NCBI GenBank assembly: GCA_039090855.1 | Contig: CM077001.1 | Location: 119,290,922-119,354,921 of the forward strand | DNA: 64,000 nt | Direction of reading: 5' to 3' | Source of the DNA: Macrothele yani | Taxonomy: Eukaryota > Arthropoda > Arachnida > Araneae > Macrothelidae | Shown here: positions 56,341 through 64,000 of the stretch, one piece after another | Numbering within the stretch: position 1 is the stretch's first letter | Layout: each line of letters opens with the position of its first letter | Made by a program: the position numbers and the translations under genes | The notes under the pieces: model-generated | What the model was told of the DNA's origin: nothing | The model's input: only the letters and a program-made list of their open reading frames with translations | Databases searched by the model: none

Positions 56341-57030
56341 TGACAGGCTGTTTTTATGTATAATACTGGCATTCGCAGAAAATAAAAATACAATTACGGG
56401 ATAAATCGTCACTCCGTCTAACTTCCGTTTTTAGTTAGTTCTGAAAGACGGAAAACTTCCACCCATGATCGCGAGTCTGCAAGAAAAAATTTAATAGGCT
56501 TCTAGGATTATCTTTTGTGTCTGCAGGACCAAAATTAATCTGAGAGGTACTTCGCGATTCGGTAAGTAAAAAAACCCAAAAAAAACTCACAATTTTCTCA
56601 AAAATCCCACATAGCAATTTAGGAGCTTTAATAAATATCAAAATAGGGGTGCACAACTTGAAACAAAGATAAAAATGTTTTTTTTTTTTTTTTGGTAGAT
56701 ACAGGATAATACAGGGTTTTTTGGGGTTTTTTTTTTTTTTTGTTTTAAAACTCACGACGTTGCACACCACACGCATGTATATTTTCCAGAAGAACGATAT
56801 AAACTAACTGCGCGTATGGACCAAAAGAAAGCAGACCAGTGTTTCCTGGTTCGAAGTATAGGAACATCGTTTACCTGTATCTTGACTACGTGTAGAAATT
56901 CACGTCTAATATCCACGTGCAGAGCAAAATGGGGAAAGGAAAGTATCTTTACGAGTTGCTGTCGTCGATCGACGACCGCCAATAAAACTGTGACCCAAAC
57001 CTCTAATGCATATTTCGTTTTAAACTGTGT
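56341..57030. other. No recognised gene; T-runs
   Basis: T/A-rich runs near 56677-56740. A minus-strand frame of 102 codons (56752-57060) shows no known motif. Confidence 0.4.
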
Positions 57031-57034
57031 CCAG

Positions 57035-57235
57035 TTTCCTCTTCGGGGTTTAGCGATCACCGTGAAAAACTCTTATGGATAAAAGCAGTAGCCTGTCCCT
57101 GATTTGGAGTCAATTGTTCCAGAGAAAGGACAGAGCCAGTGCCGTAAGGCAAACACACCAACCATGCCTCATCCGGGACTCCAACCTGGGTTTCTCAGTC
57201 GAACGAACGGTCAGAGATCAGTGCTCAAAACAAGA
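57035..57235 (-). mobile_element. SINE A copy 8 (diverged)
   Basis: GATCACCGTGAAAAACTC, GGATAAAAGCAGTAGCC, GAGCCAGTGCCGTAAGGC and CATGCCTCATCCGGGACTCC follow SINE A with many substitutions. No A-tail. Confidence 0.8.
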
Positions 57236-57587
57236 TTTCGATTCAGTGGACTAAATGTACAGTAGTATTTGGTACAATATCTCAGTAGCTTCAGCAGGTC
57301 CTATTATGAAGACTAGTTTTGCTCTTGATGACCGAAACTATGTTCGGTATTAGTTTTCGAGACTTTTTTTTTTACTATTTTATTTTAACATGATGTGAAT
57401 TTATATTTTAATTTCCGGATATCACATTTTTTCTGGTTGGATAGGAAAAATTCGCAAGATAGCGAATTTATCTAATCCTAACGGAGAATATTTATGTTTG
57501 CATTCAGTTTGCTTTTTAATTTTGGCCTAACCTTCTTTGCCTGCTTAGAAATAGAGATTTTATAACCACTTAGTATTTCTTCCTCGG
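57236..57587. other. No recognised gene
   Basis: AT-rich spacer. Confidence 0.45.
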
Positions 57588-57832
57588 AGGTTCTTAGATT
57601 TTTTATTTTATCGTAGAGGTTCTTAGATTTTTTGTTTTATCATAGACGTTCTTAGATCTTCTGTTTCATCATAGAGGTTCTTAGATCCTTTGTTTAATCA
57701 TGAAGTTCTTATATCTTTTGTTTCATCGTAGAGGTTCTTAGAACTTTTGTTTCATCATATAGGTTCTTAGATCTTTTGTTTCATCACAGAGGTTCCTAGA
57801 TCTTTTGCTTCGTCGTAGAGGTTCTTAGAGCC
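57588..57832. repeat. ~30-bp minisatellite, eight or nine copies
   Basis: The unit GAGGTTCTTAGATCTTTTGT plus TTCATCATA is repeated with small changes from 57588 to 57832. Confidence 0.9.
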
Positions 57833-57989
57833 CCTGCCAGAACGCTTCAAGAATTCAGAACAGCTGTTGTTTTTCAAGTGGAATTAACAGGGTATCACAC
57901 TTATTTCAGTTCTGTAAGGGAGCCGCTGGTATTCCACAGTCAATTAAGGCCTGAGACACTAACCCATCACAGACATTTCAGTTGTCTAG

Positions 57990-59470
57990 ATGAGCCACTT
58001 GCTAGCTTCAGTGCTTGAGGTTTGCGTGGATGTCATTGACTTAACGTGATGATTCTAGTTGTATGGTTGTGTCGCTATATGATCCATTGATAGGTGGTCT
58101 TCATTTGCCTTTTGAAGGAGATTCACTAGTTTGCCGTATACATTTTTGCTATGAGTATTTCCGCTTTAAGAATGATCGTCATTTCCGCTTTAAGAATGAT
58201 CCATTTCCTCAGATTGATTGATCCACTGACCTGCGGTATTTATTTCCACTCTGAGGATAGTAATTAACTAACGTGCGGTATTCATTTGCCTTTTGAAAGA
58301 GATCTACTGGCGAGTCATATTCATTTCTTTCCTCAGGATGATCAGCGCCGTCTAGAAAATGCAACGCCATGGCGTTAGAGAGGGGAGTTCCTTCTTTTAA
58401 TGACGTCACGCGGAAACCAATGCTTTCGATTGGTTTCCAAAGCTGTCGTGTTTGGCGTATCTGCCCGTGTAGCATGTTGATGTATCCGCCCATGTAACTT
58501 CACAGTGGTGTCGCAAACGAAGGGAACTCATCTTTTCTAATGTCATGGCCTCGTACTTTCTAGGCGTCTTTGGGATGATGCACTGACGTGCCGCTCTAAT
58601 TTCCGTTCGGAGAATGAGTCACTGATATGTGGTCCTTATTTGCCTTCTGGGGGGATCCATTGGCCTTCTGTATTTATTGCTGTTGTAAGAATGACCCACC
58701 AAAGCGGCATATTCACTTCTGCTCTTGAAATGATGCATTGACGTGCAGTAGTCATTTCCGTTTTCAGGATAACTCTCTGACGTCATTTCCGCTTTGAGCA
58801 TGATGATCCACTGCACGCCGCATCTACCCGTTTTGAGGATGATCTACTAACCTTCCGTGTTTACTTCCGGCCCGAGAATAAGTGCCGTATTCGTGATGTG
58901 CCCTATTTATTTGCCTTATGAGGGTATTCCACTGACGTGACGTATTCAATTCTGCTCAGAGGATGATGTACTTCCATGCCGTGTTCTTTTTTTTTTTTTT
59001 TTTTTTTTTGATTGGAGGTTTAACGACCACCGTGAGCAACTCAATGGGCTATAAGCAGTCGCCCGTCCCTAATTTAGGGTCACTGGTTCCAGGGAAGGGA
59101 GAGAACCAGTGCCGTAGGACAAACACAACATCCATGCCTGACCGGGATTTGAACCCTGACCCCTAACGGACGAATGATCAGAAGCCATCGCTTACACCAC
59201 TGCGCCACCGGGGCGGGCGGCCATGCCGTGTTCATTTACGCGCTAAAGGTGATTCATTGACATGTTGCGCTTATCTCCGTCCTGAAGGCGAGTCATATTC
59301 ATCCCACGGTCATTTCAGTTGCGTGGTTGAACCACTGGCGTTCCGGCATCATATTAGTTGTGCAGACGGAAGGTTGCCCTAATATAGCTAATTCAGCTTT
59401 GAGAGTGAGCCATTCGAATGATACAGTCATTCAGTTGTATGAATGATCCACTGGTCTACACCAATTACTT
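57990..59470. repeat. Diverged ~42-bp repeat region
   Basis: Variants of GATCCACTGACGTGCCGTAT then TCATTTCCGCTTTGAGGAT recur many times between 58070 and 59460, with irregular lengths. A 250-bp non-repeat piece lies at about 58345-58600, and SINE A copy 9 interrupts at 58987. Apparent reading frames here come from the repeat. Confidence 0.7.
58987..59220 (-). mobile_element. SINE A copy 9 (full length, young)
   Basis: Bounded by a perfect 13-bp target duplication, CCATGCCGTGTTC (58974-58986 and 59221-59233). Long A-tail (as T's), conserved tail and body, and full tRNA-like head ending CGCCACCGGGGCGGGCGG. This copy gives the family's clean boundaries: about 210 bp plus tail. Confidence 0.97.
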
Positions 59471-59843
59471 TCTACTTGGGAAAAAAGCAGTATGCATACA
59501 GAAGTGTGTTATTCCATCTAAAATTTTAGTAACTTGAGTATTACTTATCTATGAAAGCCGAACCTCAAAAATAAATTCCTGCTCTAAGAAAAAAATTATT
59601 AGTCAAAACGACTTGTGAAATGATGTTATAGGAATTGCTGTATGATTTAAATATTGCGGTATAATATTTTTTTTTTTCTGATGACTTTAATTCCTGCTCT
59701 TTAACAGGAAAAAATCCGTCCTGAGCAGGTGAGGGAAGGAGGTAAAATTTATTTTTCGAAACCCTTCTCTGTCTCGGGAGGAAGTTGTGAGTGTATAGCC
59801 AAACAATTTGCATTTACAGGAACCGTACTTTCGTTATCGATCA
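59471..59843. other. No recognised gene
   Basis: AT-rich left flank of the next element. A minus-strand frame of 82 codons has no known motif. Confidence 0.4.
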
Positions 59844-59851
59844 GAAAACGC

Positions 59852-61850
59852 TAGAGGTGGGTTTAACAGTGTTTTCCCTGTCACAATGACAACGCTGACA
59901 GTTCCATGGGAGTGATGGTGACTTTAAAATGTGACAAAATCGCCGTTTACGACAGCGGTGACGAAGCTGTAAAGAAGCCGGATCGGCGAGTCACGGTTCT
60001 ACTTATAACAGTGGGAAAATCACGGCTTATGACAGGAGTGACGGAGCTGTAAATAAGCAGGATCGGCGAGTCACGGTCCTACTTATAACAGTCGGAAAAT
60101 CACGGCTTACCACAGGGGTAACGGAGCTGTAAATAAGCCATATCGGCGAGTCACGGTTCTACTTATAGCAGTGGGAAAATCACGGCTTAAGACAGGGGTA
60201 ACGGAGCTGTAAATAAGCCGGATCGGCGAGTCACGGTCCTACTTATAACAATGGGAAAATCACGGTTTACGACAGGAGTGACGGAGCTGTAAATAAGCCG
60301 GATCGGCGAGTCACAATCCTACTTATAACAGTGGGAAAATCACAGTTTACGACAGGAGTGACGGAGCTATAAATAAGCCGGATCGGCGAGTCACAATCCT
60401 ACTTATAACAGTGGGAAAATCACGGCTTATGACAGGAGTGACGGAGCTGTATATAAGCCGGATCGGCGAGTCACGGTCCTACTTATAACAGTCGGAAAAT
60501 CACGGCTTACGACAGGGGTAACGGAGCTGTAAATAAGCCGGATCGGCGAGTCACGGTCCTACTTATAACAATGGGAAAATCACGGTTTACGACAGGAGTG
60601 ACGGAGCTGTAAATAAGCCGGATCGGCGAGTAACAATCCTACTTATAACAGTGGGAACATCACGGTTTACGACAGGAGTGACGGAGCTATAAATAAGCCG
60701 GATCGGCGAGTCACTGTCCTACTTATTACAGTGGGAAAATCACGGCTTATGACAGGAGTGACGGAGCTGTATATAAGCCGGATCGGCGAGTCACGGTCCT
60801 ACTTATAACAGTCGGAAAATCACGGTTTACGACAGGAGTGACGGAGCTATAAATAAGCCGGATCGGCGAGTCACAATCCTACTTATAACAATGGAAAAAT
60901 CACCGTTTACGACAGGAGTGACGGAGCTGTAAATAAGCCAGATCGGCGAGTCACGGTCCTACTTATAACAATGGGAAAATCACGGTTTACGACAGGAGTG
61001 ACGGAGCTGTAAATAAGCCGGATCGGCGAGTCACTGTCCTACTTATAACAGTGGGAAAATCACGGCTTATGACAGGAGTGACGGAGCTGTAAATAAGCCG
61101 GATCGGCGAGTCACGGTTCTACTTATAACAGTGGGAATCGTGGCTTAAGACAGGGGTGACAGAGCTGTAAATAAGCCGGACCGGCGAGTCACGGTTCTAC
61201 TTATAACAGTGGGAAAATCACGGCTTAAGACAGGGGTGACAGAGCTGTGAATAAGCCGGATCGGCGAGTCACGGTCCTACTTATAACAATGGGGAAATCA
61301 CGGCTTACGACAGGGGTAACGAAGCTGTAAATAAGCCAGATCGGCGAGTCGCGGTCCTACTTATAACAGTGAGAAAATCACGGCTTACGACAGGAGTGAC
61401 GGAGCTGTAAATAAGCCGGATCGGCGAGTCGCGGTCCTACTTATAACAGTATGAAAATCACGGCTTACGACAGGGGTGACGGAGCAGTAGCGTAAGGGCG
61501 AGTTACCGTCTCGCTGGTGAAATTTTTGTTTACGAGAGAATGCACGGCCAGAACCAAAGCTCTCTTAAACGTGGAAAAAGGGAAAACTGAAAGAAAGCTC
61601 ACATCACTAGTGACCTCTGTGGTGTTTGAACTGAAGAGGAGGTACATTGCTTAGATACGGTGATATGGCAACCGAAACTATGATGTAACAGTGATTTTGG
61701 ATCCCAGTTGTTGCTCGGACACGGCCAACGTTGACATCCTTAACGGTGTTTTTGTAGCTGTTACTTTTTTTGTCACTGGTCTAAGTGGTGGCAGGGGTTT
61801 TTCAGTTACGGTGACAAAGTAACAGTGATGTGATTTCCGATCCATCTCTC
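59852..61850. mobile_element. Non-autonomous hAT carrying an 80-bp satellite
   Basis: Left terminus TAGAGGTGGGT and inverted right terminus GAGAGATGGAT are flanked by a perfect 8-bp duplication GAAAACGC (59844-59851 and 61851-61858), the hAT size. The 2-kb interior has no transposase. Most of it is a tandem array (59930-61495), and the remainder (61496-61850) is unique or subterminal. Confidence 0.75.
59930..61495. repeat. 80-bp satellite array, about 19-20 copies
   Basis: The unit contains GGATCGGCGAGTCACGGTCC, TACTTATAACAGTGGGAAAA, TCACGGCTTACGACAGGAGT and GACGGAGCTGTAAATAAGCC. The period is exactly 80 bp until a 3-bp loss near 61137. Several variants (CGGTTTAC, CAATCC, GGGGTAAC) are shared between units in blocks, which points to higher-order duplication. 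Confidence 0.95.
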
Positions 61851-61858
61851 GAAAACGC

Positions 61859-62035
61859 TATAATGCTAGGAAAGCAGAACTTTTCTTAAATCCACGAAAT
61901 GTGTTTCTAGAAGCAGAGTTTGAAACGGGTCAAAAATTTTGGACCCGGACGCGGAAGTCGCATAACTGGACCCGACCGAGACCTGACCCGGACAAATCTG
62001 TTTTGGACCATAAATTCGAAACTTTTTTCAACATA
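61859..62035. other. GACCCG-rich short segment
   Basis: At about 61925-62020, GGGTC, GGACCCGGAC, GGACCCGACCGAG and CTGACCCGGAC repeat. Possibly the end of an unidentified element. Confidence 0.4.
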
Positions 62036-62606
62036 TATTAGGTGTACAAATAAGTTTTAAAGGTTTTAAGAAACCGAGCATGTTATTTGAGAGAAAACAA
62101 CAATACCTTTGCGAATCAAAATATGCGCCGTTATTATCTATCCCCTTACAACATCGGCCAGGGAGCCGACGAATTCCAGCCATGAAGAATACTTCGTCGT
62201 GTGACGCGATGAAGTCTTCAACCCATTTTTGCACTTCGTCGCATGTCCGGAACCGTACAGCAGACAAACCATGTTGCATCTATCGAAAAAAATGATAGTC
62301 TGAAGGAGCAATGTCGGGACTATACTCCGGGTGCTCCAAAACTTCCCAGCCAAACATCAATAACGTTTCCTTGACCGCTTTCGCGACATGCGGCCTGGCG
62401 TTGTCATGCAGTAATTTAATGGGACGCAATCCTTTGCCTGTGAATGAACGTTTCTGACAGATTTCATGGTTCAACCGTAGCAATTGTTTCTTGTAGTGAT
62501 CAGCAGTAACAGTTTGACCTTGTTCCAATAGTTCATAATAGTGCACATCCTTCATATTCCACCAGATGTACAGCAGAACTTTCTTGGAGGGAATATGGTA
62601 TTTCAG

Positions 62607-62968
62607 TGAATAATTAATACACACAATTGACGTGGATTAGGAACATCAAACAGAAGTCATCGCTCTTTCCACGTTTATAAGTGAGTCACGGAAAAATTCT
62701 CATTGGCCGCCACTGGGAATCGAACCCAAGTTCTTCCAGTTACGCGCCGGAATTGCTACCACTGCACCACAGCGGCCACGAATTCACCAGACTCACAAAC
62801 GACTAACTGCCAAACCACTTGGCAGGTTGGAGTCCCGCGCAATGCTGACGATTCACCAAAGATGGTAAGCAGCAACTCAACAAATAACTAGGAGGCGAAT
62901 GAATAATTAATACAAGCAATTGACGTGGATTAGGAACATCAAACAGAAGCCATCGCTCTTTCCACGTT
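62607..62968. repeat. 69-bp direct repeats around a 224-bp insert
   Basis: The mariner segment TGAATAATTAATACA...TTTCCACGTT occurs at 62607-62675 and 62900-62968 with three mismatches. The 224 bp between is foreign to mariner and contains the tRNA-like sequence below. The repeat is much longer than a normal target duplication. Confidence 0.9.
62703..62778 (-). other. tRNA-like sequence in the insert
   Basis: On the minus strand: acceptor stem GGCCGC/GCGGCC, A-box-like TGGTGCAGTGGTAGC, B box GGTTCGATTCC, and a 5-6 bp anticodon stem TTCCGG/CTGGAA with loop CGCGTAA. Position 33 would be G rather than U, so it is more likely a tRNA-derived SINE head than a working tRNA. This is the best-folding tRNA-like unit in the window. 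Confidence 0.65.
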
Positions 62969-63690
62969 GTCGATGTCGTTGCTTCACCCTGGTCTACCTA
63001 GTGTTTTTCGCGTTTGGGAATGTTGTACCATATCCACTTTTCACCACCCGTAACGGTTTTCCACAGGAAAGACTTTCTGTGTGAGTTTCTGTGTTGTTTA
63101 TTCAACAGATTCAAACACTTCATGACATGCTGATCCTTATTCCTTTGGCTCTGGTCATGTGGCACCCATTTTCCTTCCTTCTGAATCTATCCCATTGCGC
63201 GTAAACGATTGGAAATGGTTTGTTGAGTTATCCCCAGTTGTTCAGCTAATTCTTTTTGCGTTTGAGACGAATCTTCATCCAGCAATACTTACAGTTCTTC
63301 ATGTGCAAACTTCTGCGGGGCGCCGTTACCTTCTCGATCGCTAACATCAAAATCACCTGCTTTAAACGTTATAAATTAAAACTCACACGTGCTTTTCGAT
63401 ACAATATTCTTCCCCAGAAGAGAGCAGAAAGATGCACATGCTTTTGCAGCACTTTTTCCTTGATGAAGTTCGTAACGAATGCAGTGTCGAATAAATGCAG
63501 TATCGCTTGCCATCTTTCACCTACCGATGTGCAAATGCATTTGACTGTTGGGCAAACTATTGTGCCACATTTTATACTCTGGACCAGTTACAGTCACATG
63601 ACGACAACGCGGGGGAATGTCGGATATGTAAATTAACGATATACGTCACACAAAAAAAAAACGCTTTAAAACTTATTTGTACACCTAATA

Positions 63691-63900
63691 TAATATTTTC
63701 AAACACATCTGCGAAAGTCAGAAAATCCCTCCGCAGTAATGTTAAGGCGGTTCCACTTAATTTTGATGGTGCTACAGTCAAAATTTTTGAATTAAATAAC
63801 CTGTATGTGTAATTTCATTTTTTGCTGTTTTTGTGATGACACATCAAGCTTCAGAATATCTTCCACAGCAACATCAATTTTCAGCAGCTTCAGATGATCT
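63691..63900. other. No recognised gene
   Basis: AT-rich spacer. Confidence 0.4.
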
Positions 63901-63901
63901 G

Positions 63902-63991
63902 AAAGTTTCCAAAATGTGGATGTTGATTTCATCATTGCTCCTCAGAAGAAAAGAACACTCATGAAATCAACATTCACATTCTGGAAACTTT
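63902..63991. repeat. 31-bp inverted repeat at the window edge
   Basis: AAAGTTTCCAAAATGTGGAT plus GTTGATTTCAT (63902-63932) pairs with 63961-63991, two mismatches, 28-nt loop. It may be part of a larger element beyond the window. Confidence 0.8.
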
Positions 63992-64000
63992 TATTGTGGT

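Larger units (their letters stand above)
62100..63513 (-). pseudogene. Mariner transposase relic 2
   Basis: From ATG 63513: MASDTAFIRHCIRYELHQGK, then AGDFDVSD, an HTH with QKELAEQLGITQQTISNRLR, and GKWVPHDQSQRNKDQH. The first catalytic Asp is Gly (VTGGEKWIWY, about 63040). The insert at 62607-62968 interrupts the middle. The second half holds SKKVLLYIWWNMKD, KLLHDNARPHVAKAV (second Asp) and YSPDIAPSDYHFF (third Asp), ending near 62100. Stops lie in the N-terminal half. Confidence 0.9.
62038..63688 (-). mobile_element. Mariner element 2
   Basis: Perfect 25-bp inverted termini beginning TTAGGTGTACAAATAAGTTT, flanked by TA (62036-62037 and 63689-63690). A 293-bp insertion-plus-duplication lies inside; without it the element is about 1.36 kb, normal for mariner. 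Confidence 0.95.

Noticed and set aside
59930..61495. CRISPR-like regular spacing in the 80-bp array
   Set aside because: Whole units are repeated with no unique spacers, and the context is a eukaryotic hAT. It is a satellite.
62703..62778. Functional tRNA gene
   Set aside because: It folds fairly well, but position 33 is not U and it lies in a foreign insert in a mariner; a SINE head is likelier.

Overview
This is eukaryotic nuclear DNA, AT-rich and full of transposons. It is most likely from an arthropod. The Tc1, mariner, RTE, hAT and tRNA-SINE families are the kind found in arachnids and insects; an arachnid is only my low-confidence guess. I found no host protein-coding gene, no functional tRNA or rRNA gene, and no prokaryotic or viral gene in the 64 kb. 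Almost every recognisable coding stretch is a transposase or reverse transcriptase, and most are broken by stops or frameshifts.

Layout. 1-5.3 kb: a hAT element with a second hAT (ZBED-type transposase relic) nested inside it, then a G-rich hairpin and a fold-back element holding a tRNA-like sequence. 5.8-11.7 kb: old diverged repeats, SINE fragments, a small RTE tail and a transposase relic. 11.96-19.58 kb: an L1/Tx1-type LINE with ORF1 and ORF2, joined at its 5' end to a tRNA-derived SINE (SINE A). 19.6-25.2 kb: a Tc1, a cluster of SINE C units, and a mariner whose middle is amplified about seven-fold. 26.7-35.4 kb: SINEs, a TRIM-like LTR element with a tRNA-like unit in each LTR, a TTAA-flanked palindrome, and a three-level SINE nest. 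36-44.2 kb: two RTE copies, one almost full length, around two abutting Tc1 relics. 45.7-53.9 kb: two more Tc1 elements, the second carrying another TRIM copy, plus tandem repeats. 54-64 kb: diverged repeat arrays, a non-autonomous hAT built around an 80-bp satellite, and a mariner with an unusual 69-bp direct repeat.

How the parts work together. SINE A and the LINE share the same 3' tail, so the LINE machinery probably moves the SINE. In this copy the SINE also forms the LINE's 5' end, and one candidate target-site duplication encloses both. An 11-bp direct repeat at the two LINE ends coincides with the SINE's internal junction, so SINE A could be an internally deleted form of a tRNA-headed LINE, or the LINE could have captured the SINE. 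The second main novelty is the TRIM-like element: 163-bp direct repeats, a primer-binding-site match, a polypurine tract, and a 72-nt tRNA-like unit with Pol III A and B boxes in each LTR.

All boundaries, target-site duplications and family names come from reading by eye; no alignment or database search was run.
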